From contig JAJEKV010000056.1 of NCBI GenBank assembly GCA_021234155.1, forward strand, positions 4,718,356-4,782,355: DNA of 64,000 bases, in the 5' to 3' direction. The notes beneath the pieces are model-generated. The model saw only the letters and a program-made list of their open reading frames with translations. It did not search any database and was not told the origin of the DNA. Positions 54,191 to 64,000 of the stretch are shown piece after piece. This DNA comes from Isoetes taiwanensis (Eukaryota; Streptophyta; Lycopodiopsida; Isoetales; Isoetaceae). Made by a program: the position numbers and the translations under genes. Positions within the stretch are counted from its first letter, which is position 1, and each line of letters opens with the position of its first letter.

Positions 54191-55299
54191 TCGTTCTTTA
54201 AAAGTCATCGGCACGGCTTTCATTTTTCCCATTTCTTTTATGATTTGAGTATTGCGAACGATCCTCGATCCTAGTTTTCATTGCGCTTATTGTGAGTTTT
54301 TCTTTATTGCTTTTGGGATACATAGCCATGGAAGGTATGCTTCGACGCTTTGAACCGTATTCGTGGAGGAGATGAGGATTCAAGAGCGTAGAGATATGGA
54401 ACCCGTCTTCACAAGTAAGGCTACACTCAGAGTTTATACACTTTATTGTATTTTATCTATTTTCTAATCTATAGCTTGGTGTAGGAGCCGCCGAGGGCAT
54501 GAGAAGGAAGGGAATCCTCCGTGAACCCCCTCCTCCACTCAAGATGAGGACTATGAAACAACGATCCATCTGATGAAAGTGTTAAAGAAGTATGTGATTG
54601 GTGAGAAGGCATCGACCAAATTGCTAGGAACCAAAGTGTCAGCTGCCTAGCATGATGAGGGTGCTTCTTGAAAAGATGGTCGTGGTTTGGAAGCACCACA
54701 GAAAACAAAGATTAACATGATACTAGCGCCGACATATGCATGGTCGACGCCGCACATACTTGACATGGAGCTATGGTTCAAAGGGGATGGACAAGTGGAG
54801 GACTTCACGATAGAAACCATAAGCCAAGCTCAGGAGGAGTATCTTTGAATTGTTCAAGTGATCTTTGTTCAATAAACCTATGTTTTGTACATTGTTATAT
54901 TTTCTCTTGGGTACAATCTAGCATTGATACATATGCATGAACATGATCCGAAGGATTCTTGAAGATATTTTGCATTCTTCTCGTTGGATATCGCCTTCTT
55001 GATTCGATTTGCCATTTCGAGCCCGAGGTTTCTCGCGACATTTCGACTTGGACTGTAGAACCAAATTTTCCGAGATTATTTGTGGTTTGACTCTCCTCAG
55101 AGCTCTTACAAATGGGACACTTCCATGTTCTAAATCTTTCAAATGCACATTCTTAGAAGTTTAGATGGACAAATCGGCTTGGATTTTTCTCCAACCTCGA
55201 TCGATAGAAGCGACCACTAAATTTATGTTTCTTTGTGGCTTGAAGTCAACTGCATCTTCCAAATCTTCCAAATCAGCTCGGTTGCTGCTCAAGAATCCG
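54191..55299. other. Unrecognised; possible second CACTA gene (tnpA-like position)
   Basis: ATGGAAGGTATGCTTCGACG at 54328 starts a short frame ending near a donor-like CACAAG|GTAAGG-type site (54412). Short frames follow to 54845. The position next to subterminal repeats would suit a CACTA accessory gene, but no family is recognised. Confidence 0.25.
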
Positions 55300-58200
55300 C
55301 TGCCCCGACGGTTCTAATGCTAACCCTTTGACCTAGACCTTCTCCAAAAATCGAAAATTGGGTCATGTGTTTGGAGATGAATTAGGGATCCACCGGCAAA
55401 AAACAGAATTTATTTTCGCAATGCATTAATTACGAATTTAATCGTGTGTTGCCATCGCAAAAGCGCCCCTTTCTAATTGCCACATCGGAGGAGGACAGTC
55501 CAAACTCCGCTCCGCCGGGCTCCCTTGCTATATGCGTTCTTCTGGCCGCAGCCTTCGGCCACGCCTCAATCGCATGAGACTAGGACCTCGGCCCCAAAAC
55601 GTAAACCCTTCTAGAGCCTAGCAACTCCACGGGGTTTACGTTTGAGGCCCTCTCCTTGTCGATCTCGCGGACCTAGCGACGTGTCTTGAAGTGGAGTTGG
55701 GGTGTTGACGCCAGAGCGCGGACCCTAAAATCCCTCCCAGGTCGCTTTCCCAAATTTCCTCTCCCTAAGGCCCTCGGGAAGAATCCGCAACCTCCCCTCT
55801 CCGGAACCACGATTTGGCTCTGCCAATGGACTCAGAACGTTGACATTGCTCTGGAAACCAAGTTCCGTGGCCAGAAGACCAGGACTCGCCCCCAAAACAT
55901 AAACCCTTCTAGAGCCCGCAACCCACGGGGTTTTTTTGGAGGCCCTCTCCTTGTCGATTCGCCGGACCTTTGCGCCCGTGTCTTGAAGTGGAGTTAGGGT
56001 GTTGACGCCGTGAGGCGTGGACCCTAAAATCTCTCCGAGGCTGCTTGCCCCAAATTTCCTCTCCCCAAGGCCCTGGGGACGGACGGGCGACCTCCCTCTC
56101 CCTTCTCACGATCCGACTCGCCAATGGACTCGAGCGTCGACATTGCCCTTGGGACCAAGTTCCGTGGCCAGAAGACCACCCGAACTCCAAGAAGCGCCAA
56201 AGTAGCTCACTTCCATCACACTCGTGAGTCAATTGGCCTAAGATGTGCATGCGGGATCTTTGTCGTGGAGGGCGGAGTGTTTCCTTCTTTCGCAAAACCG
56301 ACCGCGGTAACTTGCTCCCTAGGGTAATTTCGCCATTCCTGACGATTTGGCAGGTCTATTTGCCATTCCTGAGCATCCCGGTGCCCAACGACAAAACAGT
56401 CTGGGTTTCTACAAGGCCGACATCGGGGGGCCGCCTTGGTTGACAAGTTCTCCCTGACCGATCTGGAATCTTTTGACCTTCTCAAGAGGGGCCCCTGAAC
56501 GGAGGATCCAACGGTGGGATAGGGTAACCGCCCGGGAGGGTGGTCATTAGCGTCGCCCCGGGAGCGCCAGAAGGGCTGCCTCGAACTTTTTGATCCCGCC
56601 TCACGGGTCCTGGACTCTCCCCTCTTGTGAGGGGTCCCCGCAAGGTCCCGGCCTCGCTTTGACTTGGAGAAGGGTGCCGGCTCGGTTTGTTCGCAACGGG
56701 CTGCCCCGACCGCTCTAATGCTAACCCTTTGACCTAGACCTTCTCCGAAAATTCAAAATTGGGCCGTGTGCTGGAGATGAATTAGGGATCCCTACCGCAA
56801 AAACCGAATTTATTTTCGTGCAATGCATTAATTGCGAATTTACGAATGTCTTGCCACTGCAAAAGCGCCCCCCGACTTCTACTTGCCACATCGGGAGGAG
56901 GAAAGGCCCAAACTCCGCTCCGTCAGTTCCCCTTGCTCCGTATTCTCGGCTGCCGCTTCTCCGGCCAGGTCCCAAGTGCAATGAACCGGGACTTCGGCCC
57001 CAAAGCGTAAACCCTTCTAGAGCACGGCAACCCACGGGTTTACGTTTGAGAGGCCCTCTCCTTGTCGATTCGGTAGGGACCTTGCGCCGTGTCTTGAAGT
57101 GGAGTTGGGGTGTTGGCGCCAGAGCTGGACCCTAAAATCCCTCCCGAGGCTGTTTGCCCCCAAATTTCCTCTCCCCAAGGCCACGGGGACGGACGGGCGA
57201 CCTCCCTCTCTCCCAATTGCGATCGACTCTCGCCAATGGACTCCAAACATCGACATTGCCACAGGGACCAAGTTCCGTGGCCGTAAGACCACCCGAACTC
57301 CAAGAAGCGCCAAAGTAGCTCACTTCCATCACACTCGTAGTCAATTGGCCTAGGATGTGCATGTGGGATACTGTCGTGGAGGGCGTGAGTGTTTCCTTCT
57401 TTCGCAAAACCGACCGTGTAACTTGCTCCCTAGGGTAATTTCGCCATTCCGGACGATTTGGCAGGGTCTATTTGCCATTCCTCGAGCATCCCGGTGCCCG
57501 AACGACAAAACAAAGGCGTTTCTACAAGGCCGACATCGTGGCCCCCTTGGTTGACAAGTTCTCCCCCGACCGATCTGAATCTTTTGGACCTTCCCGGAGA
57601 GGGGCCCCCGAAGCGGAGGATCCAACGGTCCGGATAGGGAACCGGCTCCGGAGGGTGGTCATTAGCGCGCGGCCCGGGAGCGCCAGAAGGGCCTCGGGGA
57701 ACTTTTTGGATCCCGCCTCACGGGTCCTGGACTCTCCCCTCTTGTGAGGGATCCCCAAGGTCCCGCCTCGCTTGACTTGGGGAAGGGTGCCAGCTCGGTT
57801 GCCACACGCAACGGGCTGCCCCGACCGCTCTAATGCTAACCCTTTGACCTAGACCTTCTCCTAAAATTCAAAATTGGGCCGTGTCTTTGAGATAAATTAG
57901 GGATCCTACCGGCAAAAACCGGAATTTATTTTCGTGCAATGCATTAATTGCGAATTTACGAATGTCTTGCCCTCGCAAAAGCCCCCGACTTCTACTTGCC
58001 ACATCGGGAGGAGGAAAGGCCCAAACTCCGCCCGTCGGGTTCCCTTGCTCCGTATTCTCGCCGCCGCTTCTCGCCAGTCCCAAGTGCAATGGACCAGACT
58101 CGCCCCCTAAAACGTAAACCCTTCTAGAGCCCGGCAACCCACGGGGGTTTACGTTTGAGGCCCTCTCCTTGTCGGATTCGGTAGGGACCTTGCGCCGGTG

Positions 58201-61200
58201 TCTTGAAGTGGAGTTGGGGTGTTGACGCCAGAGCCTTGACCCTAAAATCCCCTCGGAGGTGCTTGCCCCAAATTTCCTCTCCCCAAGGCCCGAGGGACGG
58301 ACGCACGACCTCCCTCCGGAATCGCGATCCGACTCGCCAATGGACTCGAAACGTCGACATTGCCCCAGGGACCAAGTTCCGCGGGCCGAAGACCACCCAA
58401 ACTCCAAGAAGCCAAAGTAGCTCACTTCCATCACACTTCGTAGTCAATTGGCCTAGGATGTGCATGCGGGATACCGTCGTGGGAGGGCGTGAGTGTTTCC
58501 TTCTTTCGCAAAACCGACCGGTGTAACTTGCTCCCTAGGGTAATTTCGCCATTCCTGGACGATTTGGCAGGTCTATTTGCCATTCCGAGCATCCCGGTGC
58601 GTCTCAACGACAAAACAGTGCGGTTTCTACAAGGCCGACATCAGGACGCCCTGCGGTTTGACAAGTTCTCCCGGACCGATCTGGAATCTTTTGGACCTTC
58701 CCGAAGAGGGGCCCCTGAACGGAGGATCCAACGGTCGGATAGGGGAACCGGGCTCCGGGAGGGTGGTCATTAGCGTGCAGCCCCGGGGGGAGCGCTGCCA
58801 GGAAGGGCTGCCTCGGGAACTTTTTTGGATCCCGCCTCCTGGGGTCCGGACTCTCCCCTCTTGTGAGGGATCCCTCGCAAGGTCCCCGGCCTCGCTTTGA
58901 CTTGGGGAAGGGTGCCAGCTCGGTTGCCACAGCGGGCTGCCCCGACCGTTCTAATGCTAACCCTTTGACCTAGACCTTCTCCCAAAATTTCAAAATTGGG
59001 CCGTGTCTTTGGAGATGAATTAGGGATCCCTACCGCAAAAACCGAATTTATTTTCGCAAATGCATTAATTGCGAATTCTTAATGTCTTGCCACCGCAAAA
59101 GCCCCCGACTTCTACTTGCCACATCGGGAGGAGGAAAGGCCCAAACTCCGCCCGCCTGCCCCCCTTGCTCAGATTCTCGATTTTGCTTCTCGGCCAGTCC
59201 CAAGCAGCAACAGACCAGACTCGGCCCCCAAAACGTAAACCCTTCTAGAGCCTGGCAACCCACAGGGTTTACGTTTCGGAGGCCCTCTCCTTGTCAGATT
59301 CGGCCGGGACCTTGCGCCGTGTCTTGAAGTGGAGTTGGGGTGTTGACGCCAGAGCGCGGACCCTAAAATCCCTCCCAGGCCGCTTGCCCCAAATTTCCTC
59401 TCCCCAAGGCCCCAGGGATGGGCCAGGCGACCTCCCCTCCTCAATTGCGACCGACTCGCCAATGGACTCGGAACGCCGACATTGCCCTCAGGGACCAAGT
59501 TCCGTGGCCAGAAGACCACCCGAACTCCAAGAAGCGCCAAAGTAGCTCACTTCCATCACACTCGTAGTCAATTGGCCTAGGATGTGCATGCGGGATACTG
59601 TCGTGGAGGGCGTGAGTGTTTCCTTCTTTCGCAAAACCGACCGTGTAACTTGCTCCCTAGGGTAATTTCGCCATTCGGACGATTTGGCGGTCTATTTGCC
59701 ATTCCGAGCATCCCCGTGCCCGAACGACAAAACAAAGGCGGTTTCTACAAGGCCGACATCCCGGGGCCCAGCGGTTTGACAAGTTCTCCCGACCGATCTG
59801 AATCTTTTGGACCTTCCCAAGAGGGGCCCCGAACGGAGGATCCAACGGTCGGATAGGGGAACCGCTCCGGAGGGTGGTCATTAGCGTGCAGCCCCGGGAG
59901 CGCCGCCAGAAGGGCTGCCTCGAACTTTTTGATCCCGCCTCACCCGGGTCCTGGACTCTCCCCTCTTGTGAGGGATCCCCGCAAGGTCCTGGCCTCGCTT
60001 TGACTTGGGGAAGGGTGCCGGCCTCGGTTGCCCCCGCAACGGCTGCCCCGACCGCTCTAATGCTAACCCTTTGACCTAGACCTTCTCCGAAAATTCAAAA
60101 TTGGGCCGTGTCTTTGGAGATGAATTAGGGATCCCGGCCGCAAAAACCGAATTTATTTTCGTGCAATGCATTAATTGCGAATTTACTTTAATGTCTTGCC
60201 ATCGCAAAAGCCCCCTCCGTCACTTCTACTTGCCACATCGGGGAGGAGGAAAGGCCCAAACTCCGCCTCCGTCCCTGCTTCCCTTGCTCCGTATTCCTCC
60301 CAGGCCAAGCTTCTTTCTGCCAGTCCCAAATGCAACAGACCAGGACTTCGGCCCCCCAAAACGTAAACCCTTCTAGAGCCCGGCAACCCACGGGGTTTAC
60401 GTTTGAGGCCCCTCCTTGTCGGTCGGCGGGGGACCTTGCTCGTGTCTTGAAGTGGAGTTGGGGTGTTGACGCCGAGTGCGGACCCTAAAATCCCCTCGGT
60501 CGCTTTGCCCCCAAATTTCCTCTCCCCAAGGCCCGGGGACGGACGGGCGACCTCCCTCTCCTGGAATCGCGATCGGACTCGCCAATGGACTCGAGCGCCG
60601 ACATTGCCCCAGGGACCAAGTTCCGTGGCGAAGACCACCCGAACTCCAAGAAGCGCCAAAGTAGCTCACTTCCATCACACTCGTAGTCAATTGGCCTAGG
60701 ATGTGCATGCGGGATACCGCCGTCGTGGAGGGCGGAGTGTTTCATTCTTTTCGCAAAACCGACCGTGTAACTTGCTCCCTAGGGTAATTTCGCCATTCCT
60801 GACGATTTGGCGGGGTCTATTTGCTATTCCGGCATCATCCCCAGGTGCCTAACGACAAAACAAAGTCACCCGGTTTCTACAAGGCCGACATCGGGGCGCC
60901 CCGGGTTTGACAAGTTCTCCCGGACCGATCTGGAATCTTTTGACCTTCCCGAAGAGGGGCCTGAACGGAGGATCCAACGGGGCCGGATAGGGGAACCGGC
61001 CCGGAGGGTGGTCATTAGCGTGCCCCGGGAGCGCCGCCAGAAGGGTCACCTCGGGAACTTTTTGGATCCCGCCTCCCGGGTCCTGGACTCTCCCTCTTGT
61101 GAGGGATCCCCGCAAGGTCCTGGCCTCGCTTGACTTGGGGAAGGGTGCCACTCGGTTGCCACCAACGGCTGCCCCGACCGTTCTAATGCTAACCCTTTGA

Positions 61201-61735
61201 CCTAGACCTTCTCTCCTAAAAATTCCGAAAATTGGGCCGTAGGCTGAGATGAATTAGGGATCCTACCGCAAAACCGAATTTATTTTCGGCAATGCATTAA
61301 TTGCGAATTCTACGAATGTCTTGCCATCGCGCAAAAGCGCCCCCGACTTCTACTGCCACATCGGGAGGAGGAAAGGCCCAAACTCCGCTCCGTCCGTTCC
61401 CCTTGCTCCGTATTCTGGCGGGCTGCTTCTCGGCCAGTCCCAAGTGCAAATGTATCAGGACTCGCCCCCCAAAACGTAAACCCTTCTAGAGCCCCGGCAA
61501 CCCACGGGTTTACGCTTGAGGCCCTCTCCTTGTCGGTCGGCCGGGACCTTGCGCCAGTCTTGAAGTGGAGTTGGGGTGTTGACGCCTTGCCAGGCCTTGG
61601 ACCCTAAAATCCCTCCCGAGGCCGCTTGCCCCAAATTTCCTCTCCCCAAGGCCCCCGGGGACGGACGGGCGACCTCCCCTCTCCCCAAATCTCCTAATCG
61701 CGATCCGACTCTCGCCAATGGACTCGAACGCCGAC
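55300..61735. repeat. GC-rich tandem array, ~1.1 kb unit, about 5.5 copies
   Basis: The landmark CTAATGCTAACCCTTTGACC recurs near 55317, 56717, 57834, 58962, 60059 and 61187. The period is 1097-1128 bases, except a first interval of ~1400. The landmark CTTGAAGTGGAGTTGGGGTG recurs near 55686, 57097, 58202, 59321, 60446 and 61559, with an extra copy near 55985, which shows a ~300 bp partial duplication in the first interval. Open frames on both strands repeat in every unit but shift between copies. Differences cluster at CTG/CAG words. I treat it as a satellite-like array without an assigned gene. Confidence 0.92.
57003..57047. repeat. Conserved inverted repeat (hairpin) in each array unit
   Basis: Each ~1.1 kb unit contains AACGTAAACCC, a ~20 base loop region with TTCTAGAGCCCGGCAAC, and then GGGTTTACGTTT, able to form an 11-12 bp stem. 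Further copies are near 55598-55650, 58108-58158, 59231-59276, 60358-60403 and 61477-61516. The arms stay complementary in nearly all units. One degenerate copy is at 55895-55935. Confidence 0.8.
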
Positions 61736-61745
61736 CGGTGGTCGG

Positions 61746-62115
61746 CAAGCTTGATTTAGTATGAAAGTATGCAAGTGAAGCTCAATGGTGCACAAGTCCG
61801 GGTTTATTAAAGTGGATAGATAAACAAGGATGGAGAGAAATCTAAGTGGATACATAAACAAGAATAGATAAAATACATAAGTAATGAAACAAATCTAAGT
61901 TGCTAATAATATTAACTTAAAAAAAGGACACGCCGATATAAACCAAAAAGTCGCCAAATGAAAGCATAGGGCTGGCTCTAGAATAGGTATAGCTTAACTG
62001 TCCAAATCCGCTACTGACAACAAATTAATTGCCGTGGCGGTCACATTCATATGGACTCATTATGGAGTGTACGAAATTGAATATCTCGAACTCGAAATTC
62101 AAGGTGAGACGTCGT
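61746..62115. repeat. Direct repeat, first copy (partner 62349-62825)
   Basis: GGCAAGCTTGATTTAGTATG ... GAAATCTAAGTGGATA ... GCTAATAATATTAACTTAA ... GGCTCTAGAATAGGTATAGC ... GGCGGTCACATTC is repeated in the same order ~600 bases downstream. The second copy has a ~115 base expansion containing CGTCGT/CGTTATAA words. A frame at 62034-62291 lies mostly in and just after this copy and resembles nothing known. Confidence 0.85.
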
Positions 62116-62348
62116 TGAACCCCTCAAGGCCGTGGTCCAAAACCCTTAGCAAAGTAATCTATGAAGAGGTCGCAACCATATATGAAGTTGTATGTGATCA
62201 TGCACGAGAGAATATGGCAAATCAAAGAAGCTCTTCTTGCGCCTTTGCATGGATCAGAGCCGGGCATGCCTTGTGTAGATTGTATGCGTAAGAGCAACCC
62301 GGTGAGCCATATGTTTGCACTTTACATACCATGATCATGGTAAAAGTG

Positions 62349-62825
62349 ATTGGCAAGCTTGATTTAGTATGAAAGTATGCAAGTGAAGCTCAATGGTGCA
62401 CAAGTCTAGTTTATTAAAGTGGATAGATAAACAAGGATGGAGAGAAATCTAAGTGGATAGATAAAGAAGGATAGATAAAATACATAAGTAATGAAACAAA
62501 TCTAAGTTGCTAATAATATTAACTTAAAAAAGGACACGCTCGCTTTGGAACCTAAACATCGTTATAAACGCCGCTCAACGAAAAATTACAGACGTCGTAT
62601 AAAAAAAAGATTGCTAATAATAATAACTTAATTAAAAAAAAAGACACGTCGTTATAAACCAAAATGTCGTCAAATGAAAGCATAGGGCGGGCTCTAGAAT
62701 AGGTATAGCTTAACTGTCCAAATCCGGTACTGACAACAAATTAATTGCCGTGGCGGTCACATTCGTATGGACTCATTATGGAGTGTACGAAATTGAATAT
62801 CTCGAACTCGAAATTTAAGGTGAGT
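62349..62825. repeat. Direct repeat, second copy, expanded
   Basis: Partner of 61746-62115. The expansion near 62540-62640 carries ACATCGTTATAAACGCCG, CAGACGTCGTA and GACACGTCGTTATAAACC, degenerate forms of the CACTA subterminal palindrome. This suggests that this flank also belongs to a CACTA-type element. Confidence 0.8.
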
Positions 62826-63264
62826 AGGATATGTTATATTAAGGTGAAGGGTCTATCTTGTGCCACCACAATATAGATAAAAAACATAAGTAATAAAACA
62901 AATAGATCTAAGTTGGTAACTTAATAAAAAAAAAGACACGCCGGTATACACATTGGCGCCATTCCCGCAAATACGCCCCCTCCTTTTCTCGCTCGCTTAT
63001 GCAGATCGAATATTGCAGCTCCGATCCATCGGTGAAAAGTCGCTTTTAATCATCTAAGTTCGCCGAAAGATAAAAATTTGAGTTTGATTTCTACATTTTC
63101 TATCACAAAAATGTCCGGAGGTGGAGGCAAACCGGACTTTCAACATCCCGTTCAAGAGCAAATTCACGAAGTTAGATTATTGCATAAATGATGACCCTCC
63201 ACGGGTAACAATCCTTCTTTGTATAATAATTATAATTATAATAATAACTTATAATTATAACTTA
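62826..63264. other. Spacer without recognised gene
   Basis: AT-rich, with ATAATTATAATTATAATAA runs (63220-63265). A GTCCGGAGGTGGAGGC stretch after an ATG near 63110 starts only a short frame (SGGGGKPDFQHPVQEQIHEV). Confidence 0.35.
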
Positions 63265-63375
63265 ATAAAAAAAAAGGGCACGTCGTTTAACACAAAGACG
63301 TCGTTATAGACGTCGTTTAACGACTATTGCAGACGTCGTTAAACGACCTCACGACGTCGTTCAACGACGTCTCAG
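63265..63375. repeat. CACTA-type subterminal palindromes, second cluster
   Basis: GGCACGTCGTTTAACAC, GACGTCGTTATAGACGTCG, TTTAACGACTATTGCAG and ACGTCGTTCAACGACGTC occur in 110 bases. The motif is the same as at 41815-43015 and 54095-54190. This may be the end of the same CACTA element or of another copy. Confidence 0.75.
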
Positions 63376-63827
63376 AACTTTTTATCGAAAAAAGCAGAGC
63401 GGCTTTTCCGCCTAGTTTTTTTTGGTTCTAAGCGGCCGGAGGAGCGTTTTTTATATGCGATTTTTGGCGGATCATCCTTATGGGTCCTTTCCAAGCTTCA
63501 AAGCAAGCATCCAAAGGTATTTCAATGGATCAATCAACTCTATTTTTGAATTAGGCTTGTTGTTTGATAGATTTAGGGCTTCTTGTTTTTTCTTGTTTGT
63601 TTTCAATCCATCCCATTTCTATCCTCCTCTTCTTTCCATCCTTGTTTTTCTTCAATCCATTTCGCCTCTTATTAGTATGAATCGAATCCTCCTCCTTCTT
63701 CTTCCAATCATCTTCCAATCATTGGTTTCTTCCTTCTAATCTTCCGTTCTTCCAATCTTCTATTCATTTTCTTCTTCTTCTTCTTCACCACTTTCTCATT
63801 CTATTCAATCTTTCTTTCCTATCTCCC
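63376..63827. other. T/C-rich flank, no recognised gene
   Basis: Increasingly pyrimidine-rich, with TTTCTATCC and CTTCTTC words leading into the microsatellite. The 105-codon frame at 63422-63739 is low-complexity and probably not a gene. Confidence 0.4.
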
Positions 63828-64000
63828 CTTTCTTCTTCTTCTTCTTCTTCTTCTTCTTCTTCTTCTTCTTCTTCTTCTTCTTCTTCTTCTTCTTCTTCTT
63901 CTTCTTCTTCTTCTTCTTCTTCTTCTTCTTCTTCTTCTTCTTCTTCTTCTTCTTCTTCTTCTTCTTCTTCTTCTTCTTCTTCTTCTTCTTCTTCTTCTTC
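63828..64000. repeat. (CTT)n microsatellite, runs off the window
   Basis: More than 55 uninterrupted CTT triplets from about 63828 to the last base. The true length is unknown because the window ends inside it. Impure CTT runs precede it from 63768. Confidence 0.97.

Noticed and set aside
55300-61735. The many open frames on both strands of the GC-rich array as genes
   Set aside because: They repeat with the unit, overlap on both strands, and change frame between copies. GC-rich DNA naturally lacks stops. None resembles a protein family.
55300-61735. Array as ribosomal DNA intergenic spacer
   Set aside because: No 18S, 25S or 5S sequence is recognisable near it.
62034-62291. 85-codon ORF as a gene
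   Set aside because: It lies largely in and beside a directly repeated noncoding segment; its repeat partner is truncated by a stop, and no family is recognised.
63265-63375. CRISPR-like array from the repeated ACGTCGTT palindromes
   Set aside because: Spacing is irregular, the motif is a CACTA subterminal palindrome, and the genome is a plant's.

Overview
The window looks like nuclear DNA from a land plant with a large, retrotransposon-rich genome. It is AT-rich, has no bacterial gene architecture, and shows spliceosomal intron signals. Plant-type LTR retrotransposons carry PBS sites of the initiator-Met tRNA type, a CACTA DNA transposon has a TNP2 transposase, and short exon remnants resemble plant F-box, HECT E3 and PPR proteins. 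I cannot name the species. A fern, lycophyte or gymnosperm would fit the degree of TE nesting, but that is inference.

Layout. (1) 1-4687 is the left copy of a 4.7 kb direct duplication; the second copy is 32616-37297. Both carry an F-box exon on the minus strand and a Tourist/Harbinger-like MITE. The duplication edge falls inside the right terminal inverted repeat of the MITE. (2) 7425-17907 is a Ty3/gypsy chromovirus, complete at the 5' end (LTR 7425-8979, PBS 8981-8992) and broken at the 3' end inside the chromodomain. Between the PBS and gag it carries about 3.8 kb of extra coding sequence. The first extra ORF (9531-10727) ends in an unmistakable histone H3 fold. (3) 17908-24240 holds AT-rich intergenic DNA with several tandem repeats, including a 3 x 0.41 kb array with tRNA-like A/B boxes. 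(4) 24247-28075 is a decayed Copia element whose integrase segment has been inverted in place. (5) 28465-31700 contains small LTR elements: a TRIM at 28839-29747 and Copia fragments. (6) 37310-41814 is low-density sequence with a HECT-like exon, small tandem duplications and a 145 bp hairpin. (7) From 41815 a CACTA element begins with palindrome-rich subterminal repeats, a zinc-motif/SET-domain gene and a TNP2 gene. It is split by a complete Copia element (44859-49531, minus strand, TSD CTTTG) that landed in the SET ORF's stop codon. (8) 55300-61735 is a GC-rich tandem array with a ~1.1 kb unit and a conserved hairpin. (9) 61746-63375 holds further CACTA-like subterminal repeats, and the window ends in a long CTT microsatellite.

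The most interesting object is the chromovirus. An H3 domain is fused to an unknown ~280-residue N-terminal region. Three further reading-frame openings (10956, 12595, 13306) each follow a pyrimidine-rich AG, all in the same splice phase as candidate donors at 10386, 10473 and 12041. This suggests a spliced multi-exon 5' gene in an element whose chromodomain family reads H3 methylation. The reading is inference, but the H3 homology is direct.

Caution: paired copies in this window differ mostly at CAG/CTG sites and homopolymers. Some frameshifts may therefore be sequencing or consensus errors rather than mutations.
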